A stretch of DNA of 33,361 bases from Vibrio sp. qd031 (lineage in GTDB: Bacteria > Pseudomonadota > Gammaproteobacteria > Enterobacterales > Vibrionaceae), in the NCBI RefSeq assembly GCF_002100145.1, contig NZ_JXQD01000006.1, forward strand, positions 1 to 33,361, in the 5' to 3' direction. The position numbers were made by a program, and so were the translations under genes. Of this stretch, positions 9,409-17,386 are shown piece by piece (the stretch's first letter is position 1; every line of letters starts with the position of its first letter). The notes under the pieces were generated by a model. It did no database searches. It worked only from the letters and a program-made list of their open reading frames with translations, and was not told the DNA's origin.

Positions 9409-9488
9409 GTGTTGTTTCTATTACCTATTAAGAACACGTGCCCTGCAGAGCGCGGAATGTAGCATATTTTAACGCCTAATTCTCACTG

Positions 9489-10982
9489 TTATTTTTCTGC
9501 GTCTATCTCTTTATGGACTTGCAACATTGATTTTGCCCAAGGGCCGACAGCTTGCACCTCTACAGGCAACTCAGAGACCGAGTCTCTCGCAGCCTGAATG
9601 GTTTGGAAGTCTTTATAGGTAATCATGAAATACTGCTTCTCACCACGAACCGTTGGATAGATTCTCACCTGTCCATCCAACTCATGCTCATTGATAAACT
9701 CTTGAACATCTTCCAGAGAACTCATTGCGCCCAGCTGTAACGTATAGTGGTTCTTGGGAACCGCTTTGAGCTCATCTCTGGCGTAAGAAAAAGTGATCAC
9801 GACACTCGGCGCTTGCTGTTCTTGCTGCTGCTCTTTTTCGACCGTCTCTACAACGGGCTCAGGTTGCGTTTCAGGATCAGGGATCACTGCCACTTTATTA
9901 GTGTCAGTAGCTTGCTCTGTGGCATCTGCGATAGCGTCATCAATAACCGTAGTATCTGGGTTAGGCTGCTCTTCTATCAACGCATCTACTACGGTGTCAG
10001 GCACAATCACTCGTGTTCGGTCATCAAGATTCTCGTCTACCGTCACGGTCACATCCGACATCGGTGGTGGCAACAGAGTGTTGTCTTCCACCACATCAAA
10101 ACCAGCGTCACTTGTGTTACGGTTTAATGAATCATCATAATCATCTAGCGTTGAGCTGCCTCTCTCCATGTTGCGAGCCTCTTCATCGAGCGCCAACGCA
10201 TACTCTTCTGGTGTCGACTGATGAGTTAACCAGTAGTATCCCCCAAACAGCAAGATAATAATTAGTGCAATAATAGCGGCAATATTGATCGGTGATGCGA
10301 TGATTGAACGAATGATCACCTGCTTTTTCTTTTTACTGTCCATAAGGGCCATCAACGCTCCTGGTCTGGGTTGCGTGTTCCACGACGCTCTCTGCGCCGC
10401 TTTTAGAATATCTTCATCGAGAATGGTTTTGTAGACCAAAAATTCGAGAAAGCGCTCTTTTTCAGGCTCAGAGAGCGCATCAATTTCCATCTCTAAAGGC
10501 GTGAAGTTTGACGTGCTGGTTAGCTCCGATACCACGTTAGGTAAAGTGTGAATTTTTGTAAATAATACTACGTTTATCATCCACTTAGCCTCGATATTGG
10601 CTTGAGAGACTAACGTGTTTAGTTCATAGATAATGTTTCGAGAAAGAAACTCTGCATTGTCCACAACAATGACGATGTCACACTTTTCTTCTTCGAGTTG
10701 TGATGAAAATGCGTCTAGAAGTGGGCGGGAAGGGTCAAAGCGAATTTGTCGAAAAAGCTGACTAAGAATGATTGAGCGCTGCTCTGCATCCGTTTGAGAG
10801 TTATGACAAAGCAGAAGAGATTGGTTTTTTTCAGCCGCCCACACCTCTAAATAGCGCTGAGCAAGCCAAGTCTTACCTGAGCCTTCAACACCGATCATAG
10901 AGACAAAGTTGGATCCAAAACGTGTCACCAACCGCAAACGATCCAACAACTGCGTCTGTGACTCTAACTCTAAGGTATTCAT
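9489..10982 (-). CDS. damX: Cell-division protein DamX (ATPase domain, membrane segment, SPOR domain)
   Basis: 497 residues from the ATG at 10982. N-terminal AAA/ExeA-like domain with Walker A GVEGSGKT (about 31-38) and an IVIVVDNAEF strand (about 103-112); a single membrane segment at about 232-252; a long acidic linker rich in Asp, Glu and Gln; and a C-terminal SPOR domain (about 411-490) that would bind denuded peptidoglycan at the septum. This is the DamX architecture, a bitopic inner-membrane division protein. A GTG at 10994 could extend it by four codons, but the ATG has the better-placed AGGTG. The start lies against a perfect hairpin (see separate entry). Confidence 0.93.
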   Translation of the reverse strand: MNTLELESQTQLLDRLRLVTRFGSNFVSMIGVEGSGKTWLAQRYLEVWAAEKNQSLLLCHNSQTDAEQRSIILSQLFRQIRFDPSRPLLDAFSSQLEEEKCDIVIVVDNAEFLSRNIIYELNTLVSQANIEAKWMINVVLFTKIHTLPNVVSELTSTSNFTPLEMEIDALSEPEKERFLEFLVYKTILDEDILKAAQRASWNTQPRPGALMALMDSKKKKQVIIRSIIASPINIAAIIALIIILLFGGYYWLTHQSTPEEYALALDEEARNMERGSSTLDDYDDSLNRNTSDAGFDVVEDNTLLPPPMSDVTVTVDENLDDRTRVIVPDTVVDALIEEQPNPDTTVIDDAIADATEQATDTNKVAVIPDPETQPEPVVETVEKEQQQEQQAPSVVITFSYARDELKAVPKNHYTLQLGAMSSLEDVQEFINEHELDGQVRIYPTVRGEKQYFMITYKDFQTIQAARDSVSELPVEVQAVGPWAKSMLQVHKEIDAEK

Positions 10983-11011
10983 GATTGACTGCACCTAAAC
11001 GCAGTCAATCA
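10982..11011 (-). promoter_or_regulatory. damX: Perfect hairpin presenting the damX ribosome-binding site
   Basis: Inverted repeat GATTGACTGC (10983-10992) and GCAGTCAATC (11001-11010), extended by one further pair (10982/11011), with an 8-base loop. In the mRNA the loop carries AGGU of the Shine-Dalgarno sequence and the 3' arm ends on the A of the damX AUG. It lies in the 45-base gap after aroB. No T-run follows, so it is not a terminator. Confidence 0.7.
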
Positions 11012-11027
11012 AGACGCACGCAAAGGC

Positions 11028-12131
11028 TTACTTTTTTCCTACTTCTATGGCTTGTTTAATAACCGACTCAGGAGTGGTAGAGGTAACCTGCGCACTTCCT
11101 ATAGAAGTGGGTAGAATCAACCGCAGTTGCCCAGCCAAAACCTTTTTGTCGCGCATCATATGACGCATAAAATCGTCAAATGACATAGAGGAAGGAGTGT
11201 GCACTGGCAAGCCTGCCTTTAGCAAAAGTTGCTCAATGCGATCAACATCTTGTGTCGAAATCATTGACTGCAATTTTGCCGCTTGAGCAGCCATCATAGT
11301 CCCTGCAGATACCGCCTCTCCATGTAACCATTTACCATACCCTAATTCCGCTTCAATCGCATGACCAAAAGTATGACCAAGGTTCAATAACGCACGAACC
11401 CCTGACTCTTTTTCGTCTTCTGCAACGACATCGGCTTTAATTTGACAGCAGCGGGCAATGGCGTAAGTCAATGTTGCAGGATCTTTCGCCATCAGCGCAT
11501 CAATATTAGCTTCCAAATAATCGAAAAAATCGCTATCAGCAATAATGCCGTATTTGATCACTTCCGCCATACCGGCAGAAAACTCTCGCGGTGGAAGTGT
11601 ATTTAAGCATTCGATATCAATAACGACGGACTTAGGTTGGTAAAACGCGCCAATCATGTTTTTACCCAGAGGGTGATTAACTGCGGTTTTTCCGCCTACC
11701 GAAGAATCAACTTGCGACAATAGCGTAGTTGGGATCTGTACGAAATCAACACCGCGATGGTAACTTGCTGCGCAAAAACCGACCAAGTCACCAATAACCC
11801 CGCCACCAAGTGCCACTAAAAGTACGTCACGACTCAGGCTGCGCTCCAGCAAAAAACTGAGTACTTGTTCAAAGGTAGTAAGAGACTTGTATTGTTCGCC
11901 GTCAGCCAGCTCCAGCAGATGTACTGTTGCACCAAGTGATTGATATTGCGTAACAACTTTATCGGCATACAGGGGGGCTACGGTGACATTACTGATCACC
12001 ACAACGTGCTGATGCGCTGTGACAGGCGTTTTAGAAAAGGCAGATGAAAATAAAGCCGAATCGTTAAACAATCCGGCTCCTATAGAGATAGGATAACTGC
12101 GCTCACCTAAATCAACTTTGATTTCTTCCAT
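11028..12131 (-). CDS. aroB: 3-dehydroquinate synthase
   Basis: 367 residues from the ATG at 12131. NAD-dependent cyclisation of DAHP to 3-dehydroquinate, the second step of the shikimate pathway. Family motifs visible: the nucleotide-binding [36 protein letters not shown], the zinc ligands in [19 protein letters not shown] and [13 protein letters not shown] at 12140 would add three codons, but AGGAGGA abuts it and is correctly spaced (about 9 bases) from the ATG. It lies 23 bases after aroK. Confidence 0.97.
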   Translation of the reverse strand: MEEIKVDLGERSYPISIGAGLFNDSALFSSAFSKTPVTAHQHVVVISNVTVAPLYADKVVTQYQSLGATVHLLELADGEQYKSLTTFEQVLSFLLERSLSRDVLLVALGGGVIGDLVGFCAASYHRGVDFVQIPTTLLSQVDSSVGGKTAVNHPLGKNMIGAFYQPKSVVIDIECLNTLPPREFSAGMAEVIKYGIIADSDFFDYLEANIDALMAKDPATLTYAIARCCQIKADVVAEDEKESGVRALLNLGHTFGHAIEAELGYGKWLHGEAVSAGTMMAAQAAKLQSMISTQDVDRIEQLLLKAGLPVHTPSSMSFDDFMRHMMRDKKVLAGQLRLILPTSIGSAQVTSTTPESVIKQAIEVGKK

Positions 12132-12154
12132 GGTTTGCACTCCTCCTATCGCAA

Positions 12155-12676
12155 TTATCTTTCTTCGAGCATCTTAATGATTTGGTTGGCGACTACTTTA
12201 GCACTTTGATCGTCTGTTTTTACAGTGTAATCAGCGATCTCTTCGTAAAGTGGGTTACGTTCCCCAGCCAGTTTTTCGAGCACACTACGAGGAGCTTCCT
12301 CGGTTTGTAGAAGTGGGCGCTTCTTGTCACGGTTAGTACGTGCAAGTTGCTTTTCGATGGTGGTTTCAAGATAGACCACAACACCTCGAGCGGAAAGACG
12401 GTTACGATTCTCTTTGCTAATGATTGAGCCGCCGCCTGTTGCCAGTACGATACCTTGCTCTTCAGTGAGATCATTGATCACACCTTCTTCACGCTTACGG
12501 AATCCGTCTTCACCCTCTACGTCAAATACCCATGCGATATCTGCGCCAGTACGCTCTTCGATCTCAGTATCTGAATCGATAAACTCCATATGAAGTTGTT
12601 GCGCTAGGTGTCGTCCAATTGTGCTTTTGCCAGCCCCCATAGGGCCAACAAGGAAAATATTTCGTTTTTCAGCCAT
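12155..12676 (-). CDS. aroK: Shikimate kinase I
   Basis: 173 residues, the usual size. Phosphorylates shikimate with ATP. P-loop GPMGAGKST at 11-19, shikimate-binding D34/D36 region in [17 protein letters not shown] and the GGGS loop in [12 protein letters not shown] region RDKKRPLL. The ATG at 12676 fits the family start [18 protein letters not shown] but has no recognisable Shine-Dalgarno sequence. First gene of the aroK-aroB-damX-dam-rpe-gph-trpS run. Confidence 0.97.
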   Translation of the reverse strand: MAEKRNIFLVGPMGAGKSTIGRHLAQQLHMEFIDSDTEIEERTGADIAWVFDVEGEDGFRKREEGVINDLTEEQGIVLATGGGSIISKENRNRLSARGVVVYLETTIEKQLARTNRDKKRPLLQTEEAPRSVLEKLAGERNPLYEEIADYTVKTDDQSAKVVANQIIKMLEER

Positions 12677-12724
12677 GTTCAGCAGTAATTTACAACGTTA
12701 AATCAATGACATCGCTACAATGAA

Positions 12725-12730
12725 ATTATA
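12725..12730 (-). promoter_or_regulatory. aroK: Candidate aroK -10 element
   Basis: Exact TATAAT on the minus strand, about 49 bases upstream of the aroK ATG; no good -35 at 16-18 bases. The sequence overlaps ATTATAAT, which also reads TATAAT on the plus strand at 12727-12732. The gap 12677-12926 otherwise shows no gene. Confidence 0.4.
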
Positions 12731-12814
12731 ATTCAAAGCGGTTTAACACGCTCATTGCAGCACCTATTCCTCACAGTCTAGTTGTGAAAAGACCCGAAAT
12801 TATCCAGTCTAGAT

Positions 12815-12848
12815 AGTCCGAATGCAAATTTATTTTGGACTTTTTTTC
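12815..12848 (+). terminator. Terminator-like hairpin on the plus strand, no upstream gene known
   Basis: AGTCC (12815-12819) pairs with GGACT (12837-12841), extended by AAT/ATT across a small internal loop, and is followed by a T-run to 12847. The polarity is plus, opposite to the flanking pilQ and aroK. Confidence 0.35.
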
Positions 12849-12926
12849 TGCCACACCGTGCTATCTGGCACTTTTCTTTCGCAAACCCTTGTTTTAGATA
12901 ACTATTAATTGAAGTAATTTCTATAG

Positions 12927-14606
12927 TTAATCTTCAATGACAGTGGGGGTTACAAAGATTAACAATTCACTTTTGGCCTTCTTGTCGGAGGTACGCCGAA
13001 ATAGCCCTCCTAAAACAGGTATATCCCCAAAAGCAGGGACTTTATCGACATTGCTTAAGTGACTTTGTTGATAGATCCCACCGAGTACCACGGTCTCCCC
13101 ATTATTGACTAACACTTGAGTACCAATGCGCTGGGTATTGATTGCAACGGCTTCTCCAAACCCCGTTTTTACCACTTCACCAGGGCGGTCCTGAGTAACA
13201 TTAAGATCCAACACCAGTCGGTTGTCTGGCGTAATTTGGGGGATCACTTCTAAACTCAATACCGCTTTTCGAAACGAAACCGACGTCGCACCACTGGACG
13301 CCGCCTCTAGATAAGGGATTTCGGTACCTTGCTCAATGTAAGCGGCCTTCTTATTGGTGGTTATAATTTTGGGGCTAGAGATGATTTCAGCTTTGGCCTC
13401 TGCTTGCAATGCAGACAGTTCTAGATCCAGCAGTAAGTCTGAGCCCAACTTAGCCACTTGGAAAGCGATACTCGACGCATTGGGGTTCACCAACCCCAAA
13501 TTCACGTTGAGAAAATCGTCGATGTCTAAGTTATCGTCTCCATACATCCCAGCCTGCCATAAGTTTCCCTCTATGCTACCTGAAACCGTTCGCTTACCAC
13601 TGCTTCCCATTACCCCCCATCGCACCCCCAACTCATCCAAGTCGCCTTCATCCACCGTCACAATTCGAGCTTCAATTTGGACTTGCTTTACCGGCACATC
13701 CAACTGCGCAATCAATTCGGTGAGCACAGAGAGGTTACTGGCGATGTCGCGAACCAGTAGCGTGTTAGTGCGCTCGTCAACACTAACAGCGCCGCGCTGG
13801 GAAAGCATATTGATGCCACTGTCATTCACCAACATAGAAGCAATATCATTGGCTTTCGCGTAATGCAGTTTAACCAACTTGGTCGTCAACGGACCACTAA
13901 GTTGGGCTTGTTCTGATTGTTGTAGGCGATGTTGATGAGAGGCCATCATTTCGCTCAATGGGGCGATCAACATAACATTTCCGTCAATGCGTTTTTCCAG
14001 CTGTTTCACTTGCAGAATCGTCGATAGCGCTTGCTGCCAAGGAACGTCTTGAAGATTGATTGACAGCTCTCCCTGCACACTGTCCGACATCACTAGGTTA
14101 ATGCGATTGTGCTGCGCTAATATTTGTAATGCTTGTCGTAATGGCACCGCTTGAAAGTTAAGTGTCACAGCAGAGTCATTTTGCTTTAACGCTGCAGACT
14201 CTCGCCTAGTCAAAGTGACTATTAATACGTTGCCTTGTATCACATGGCTAACGCTTACAGGCTCGGTCACAATCAGGCGATAAAGAACATTATCACCCTG
14301 TTGTGTCGAGTTGATTGAGGCGACCAATCCGTCCGGTGGAAGTATCGATATAGGGCGAGTTCCGCCGTTCACTGTGCTTCGAAGAAGGACATGAACTTCG
14401 CTACTTCGATCAAACAACTGCGCGTCAATCGCACTGTTCTCCAGCGTCAACTCTAGAACCGTTTGTTGTTTGCTTTCTGGAAACAGTTGCTGATGAATAA
14501 GACGGTTTATAGGTTCGGCGTGTGACGTGCCCACAAGCAACGCTTGCAACACTATCATCACCAAACACAAACTTAGCTGTCGATTCGAATTAAGCGACAC
14601 GATCAT
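12927..14606 (-). CDS. pilQ: Type IV pilus outer-membrane secretin
   Basis: 559 residues. N-terminal signal peptide, hydrophobic to about residue 30 with cleavage likely after SHA; AMIN-like domain (about 35-135); secretin/TonB short N-terminal domain (FQAVPLRQALQILAQ, about 150-200); an N1/NolW-type domain (KLVKLHYAKANDIASMLV); and the secretin core to the C-terminus, with VPAFGDIPVLGGLFRR and ELLIFVTPTVIED at the end. It forms the outer-membrane channel for the pilus and, in competent vibrios, for DNA entry. Starts with ATGA overlapping the pilP stop. Last gene of pilMNOPQ. AGGA 7 bases before ATG. Confidence 0.95.
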   Translation of the reverse strand: MIVSLNSNRQLSLCLVMIVLQALLVGTSHAEPINRLIHQQLFPESKQQTVLELTLENSAIDAQLFDRSSEVHVLLRSTVNGGTRPISILPPDGLVASINSTQQGDNVLYRLIVTEPVSVSHVIQGNVLIVTLTRRESAALKQNDSAVTLNFQAVPLRQALQILAQHNRINLVMSDSVQGELSINLQDVPWQQALSTILQVKQLEKRIDGNVMLIAPLSEMMASHQHRLQQSEQAQLSGPLTTKLVKLHYAKANDIASMLVNDSGINMLSQRGAVSVDERTNTLLVRDIASNLSVLTELIAQLDVPVKQVQIEARIVTVDEGDLDELGVRWGVMGSSGKRTVSGSIEGNLWQAGMYGDDNLDIDDFLNVNLGLVNPNASSIAFQVAKLGSDLLLDLELSALQAEAKAEIISSPKIITTNKKAAYIEQGTEIPYLEAASSGATSVSFRKAVLSLEVIPQITPDNRLVLDLNVTQDRPGEVVKTGFGEAVAINTQRIGTQVLVNNGETVVLGGIYQQSHLSNVDKVPAFGDIPVLGGLFRRTSDKKAKSELLIFVTPTVIED

Positions 14607-15106
14607 GGCTGAGTCCTGGTTCGCAAAGAGTAACCTATTGACCTTGTAATGCAGTCCCCTTTCCAGACATTGCGCGTTAAGAGCACCGTACCCTTAGCAA
14701 TAGAAGAAACCCTAACACCTTCTGAGGCAACCTGCTCTCCTTCCTTTACCCATTGATAGCGGTGAGCATCCCACTTCATGACCGCACTCCAAGAGCCGTG
14801 TTTGTGTAAGGTAGCAACAAGCTCATAGCCCTTTGTAAGAGCTTGCCATTGCTGAGCTTGAGCATCACAAGAAGCGCTCTGCACTGTGGTGACTGCCTCT
14901 TGGTGATGGTCACTGTTGTCCGCTGTAGGCGCAGTGTGATTTGGCAACCTAAATGGCGACAGCAACCCGAGCGGTTCTGTGATCATTTGGCTCTCCTCAA
15001 TCGCACTGGCATACAGTTTTGATGTATTCAAAATCGCTGCAATAACAACTGTTGCTGCCCAACGCGGCGGTACAGTACCTAATTCGAGCCCGACGTAACT
15101 AACCAT
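14603..15106 (-). CDS. pilP: PilP-like pilus alignment-complex protein, divergent
   Basis: 167 residues from the ATG at 15106; a GTG at 15109 directly before it is also possible. Its place between pilO and pilQ, with overlaps at both ends, identifies it as pilP. Sequence support is modest: SPFRLPN at 50-56 resembles the family DPF-x-LP motif, and two cysteines (C80, C152) sit where other vibrio PilPs carry a pair. PilP normally is a lipoprotein linking PilN/PilO to PilQ. Here there is no lipobox cysteine near the N-terminus, only a short hydrophobic stretch (about 17-26), so attachment may be by an uncleaved anchor. Confidence 0.75.
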   Translation of the reverse strand: MVSYVGLELGTVPPRWAATVVIAAILNTSKLYASAIEESQMITEPLGLLSPFRLPNHTAPTADNSDHHQEAVTTVQSASCDAQAQQWQALTKGYELVATLHKHGSWSAVMKWDAHRYQWVKEGEQVASEGVRVSSIAKGTVLLTRNVWKGDCITRSIGYSLRTRTQP

Positions 15107-15698
15107 CACTGCGTCCTATTATCGAGCTTTCCCTCGTTAATTGATAAGTGCTCAGCAACATATCAATGTGTAGCTGTTCACTATCATGTGACTCTCTGTC
15201 GATAAGAACTTTCTTTACTTCAATAACAAGTGGAGCATTCGCAAGGTACTCACTGAACGCCAGCAACTGTTGATAGTTTCCATGCAGTTGAATACGAAGT
15301 GGATTTTCAATGTAATGCTCAATGGCTTGCGCAGTCAGCCATTCAACTTTTTGTACACGAACGTCAGTAATGGTCGCCGCTTGATTGATTAGAGCAACAA
15401 CCGACGCAAGCTGATCCGGACGAACAAAAAATTGCAGCGCCTTGGCTGTAGAGCCTTTTAGCTCGTTTAGCTCACTCACCATCGGCTGCAGGCTTTCAAG
15501 CGCTGACCTTTGAATTGACTCATTGTGAGTTAACGTTTGTTGATACGCAGTTTGCGCTGATAAACGTTGCTGCATCGGTCGTATCCAAGATAGGTACACT
15601 AAGGCGTACATAATGACGCTGACAATGCAGCACAAGATAATCACTTTTCGCAGCGGCCAATAAACTACCGTGGCGAGGTCAATTCTAGATTCAATCAC
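15099..15698 (-). CDS. pilO: Type IV pilus alignment protein PilO
   Basis: 199 residues from a GTG. One N-terminal membrane segment (about 19-39) followed by a coiled-coil stretch and a periplasmic ferredoxin-like domain, the PilO layout. It pairs with PilN in the inner membrane and contacts PilP. Overlaps pilN upstream and pilP downstream by 8 bases each, so the genes are translationally coupled. Ribosome-binding site weak, consistent with coupling. Called on position, length and topology more than on motifs. Confidence 0.85.
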   Translation of the reverse strand: MIESRIDLATVVYWPLRKVIILCCIVSVIMYALVYLSWIRPMQQRLSAQTAYQQTLTHNESIQRSALESLQPMVSELNELKGSTAKALQFFVRPDQLASVVALINQAATITDVRVQKVEWLTAQAIEHYIENPLRIQLHGNYQQLLAFSEYLANAPLVIEVKKVLIDRESHDSEQLHIDMLLSTYQLTRESSIIGRSDG

Positions 15699-16278
15699 GG
15701 TGGAGGCTCATTGACGAACGAGTAGACAACGTCGGTACAGATTCAAAATGAATCTGAAAGCGATTTCCAGTCAATCCGAGCCAACGAACATTGTGGGTAA
15801 CATTGTCCAAACGAACTGACGAAACCTGGGAGGAAGTGGTCATTCGAGAGAGTAGCGCCGTCAGTCCCTGCGAGCTCAACGCAATACCTTGCCCACTCAC
15901 ATTGGGAAAGTGGTAGTCCAATCGCTGCAAATAAACGTCATTCACGATCCAATGAGGCAGCGCGTGCATAAATTGCGTCCACCATAAACGTCGCTCAATG
16001 AGCTTGGCCGTATAGCGCTCAAACGTCGTCAGTTGTTGCCACTCTTGCTCTAGTTCTTTAAGCCCTTCTTGCTGAGATTGCAGAGCCGCTAGTCGACTGT
16101 CTAGCACATCAATATGTGACTGCACGGCTTCGAGCCTGTGCTTTAACTCTCTATTTTGCCACAGCGCAACTGCCAGAACCGCACTCGCTGTGCAAAGCGC
16201 TACTAAGACCCAACGCACCAAAGCTTGCCTACGCGCCGCTTCGCGCCAATCAACGAGATTAACTTCAACCCAGCGCAT
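15691..16278 (-). CDS. pilN: Type IV pilus alignment protein PilN
   Basis: 195 residues from the ATG at 16278. I prefer this start over an in-frame ATG at 16311, because it places the conserved PilM-binding motif at the N-terminus: VNLVDWRE here, usually INLLPWRE. A membrane segment follows (about 20-40), then a coiled coil and the periplasmic domain. The start overlaps the end of pilM by 14 bases. PilN forms a heterodimer with PilO and recruits the cytoplasmic PilM. Confidence 0.88.
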   Translation of the reverse strand: MRWVEVNLVDWREAARRQALVRWVLVALCTASAVLAVALWQNRELKHRLEAVQSHIDVLDSRLAALQSQQEGLKELEQEWQQLTTFERYTAKLIERRLWWTQFMHALPHWIVNDVYLQRLDYHFPNVSGQGIALSSQGLTALLSRMTTSSQVSSVRLDNVTHNVRWLGLTGNRFQIHFESVPTLSTRSSMSLHRD

Positions 16279-17251
16279 GATGTGTTTTCCATGCAATGGC
16301 GCACAAGGCAACCCCTGTTGCGAGTAACATCAAGCGCTCGCCTGTTAACGGTGCAATCGCCAACTCAACATCCGAATCATCGATATGGGTGGGCAACGGC
16401 TGTATTTCTAGGTGATCATTTTCCAAACGTTCTAAAAGATGGATCTCTGAATCAAAATCACAGCTTAGCCACACTCCCTGATTGTCGAGTTTGGAATTGG
16501 CCTCAATAGAAAGCTCCATTTGCAACAGAACTTTACTTAATGACGACACCACATGATCTCGCTCGAATTGATACGGTGAATGCTCTCCAGAAAGTTGCAA
16601 TTGAGAGTGCTGCCAGTAACGACAAAGTGACTCGTCGCTGGCTACCGCGCTCCATTGCGATTGGCCCAAATGCAAACTCAACCACGGCAGTGAGCTTTGC
16701 TGATTAGCCCAGTGATTCGTCGCCATTAATGCGTGAGTATGAGGAGCAAAAAACAGCGCGATAAACCCTGCTCGTTGAAGCTGATTGATCAGAGTTGATT
16801 GAATTCGTTTTTTTAGTGTCAACACCCGAACAGACTGCATCATCGTAGAGAAGCTCTCCAGACCACGCGGTGTTGTTTCAGCTCGCTCCGAGTAAAAGTC
16901 CATCGCGACATCGTGAACATTAATCGTAGCTTCAGACAGTTGATGACATAAGTTTTCGTACTTTTCTTGCTCCGTCATTCCGGTCGCCACTTGCAGGTTT
17001 TTTTGCATCACCCAGTAATCAGGCAACACTAGGGCTACGTGCTTTAGTTTGTTCGGGATTTGCTTACGTAACTTTTTAAACTGAGCAAGCAGTGGTGCAA
17101 GCTTTACTGGCTCCTCGAATAAAGGGATACGTTGCCCATACTCTTGTCGATATCGCCCGACAACTTGCCACCGTTTACGTCTGCATTCCAATACAACCGC
17201 TGACAATTGATGCTCATCAAACTCTAGACCTATCAGTGCATTGCCGACCAT
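16265..17251 (-). CDS. pilM: Type IV pilus assembly ATPase-fold protein PilM
   Basis: 328 residues, a little short for PilM, the actin-like cytoplasmic protein that binds the PilN N-terminus. Supported by position at the head of pilNOPQ, by IGLEFDEHQLSAVVLE (the first actin-like hairpin) and PDYWVMQK (usual P-x-x-V-x-x-K). The nucleotide-binding strand that often reads DIG has HLG at 194-196, so ATP binding may be altered. ATG preceded by AAAGGA. Divergent from mrcA, 135 bases apart, an arrangement shared with E. coli hofM-mrcA. Confidence 0.88.
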   Translation of the reverse strand: MVGNALIGLEFDEHQLSAVVLECRRKRWQVVGRYRQEYGQRIPLFEEPVKLAPLLAQFKKLRKQIPNKLKHVALVLPDYWVMQKNLQVATGMTEQEKYENLCHQLSEATINVHDVAMDFYSERAETTPRGLESFSTMMQSVRVLTLKKRIQSTLINQLQRAGFIALFFAPHTHALMATNHWANQQSSLPWLSLHLGQSQWSAVASDESLCRYWQHSQLQLSGEHSPYQFERDHVVSSLSKVLLQMELSIEANSKLDNQGVWLSCDFDSEIHLLERLENDHLEIQPLPTHIDDSDVELAIAPLTGERLMLLATGVALCAIAWKTHHALG

Positions 17252-17340
17252 AACGCATCCTTTTGTTAACTCTTGGTAAAAAATAAAGATTAACCACTCA
17301 AAAGCGGTTAAAATGCGCCCTTAAGAACGACTATTTATAT

Positions 17341-17359
17341 ACTCGATTTGGAATCGAGT
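17341..17359. promoter_or_regulatory. Perfect palindrome in the mrcA leader/promoter
   Basis: ACTCGATT (17341-17348) and AATCGAGT (17352-17359), 3-base centre, 27 bases ahead of the mrcA GTG. It overlaps a TATACT -10-like hexamer (17338-17343). No T-run follows. Could be an operator or a short RNA hairpin. A second, looser repeat (TTAACC 17290-17295, GGTTAA 17306-17311) lies in the same divergent gap. Confidence 0.45.
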
Positions 17360-17386
17360 TGTAGCCAAACAATCAAGGATTACTCG

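Noticed and set aside
9793..10140. Open frame of 115 codons on the plus strand inside damX, rich in Ser, Thr and Val
   Set aside because: It is the antisense of the acidic DamX linker; composition and lack of a start site explain it.
13354..13863. 169-codon plus-strand open frame
   Set aside because: Antisense to the pilQ secretin core, no ribosome-binding site and no family match.
17252..17340. CRP-S (TfoX-dependent) competence site ahead of pilM
   Set aside because: TGCGC-N6-GAACG is the closest match and falls too far from TGCGA-N6-TCGCA to claim.
17348..17386. Upstream TTG start for mrcA
   Set aside because: The GTG at 17387 has the AAGGA site and the family N-terminus; the TTG lies within the palindrome.
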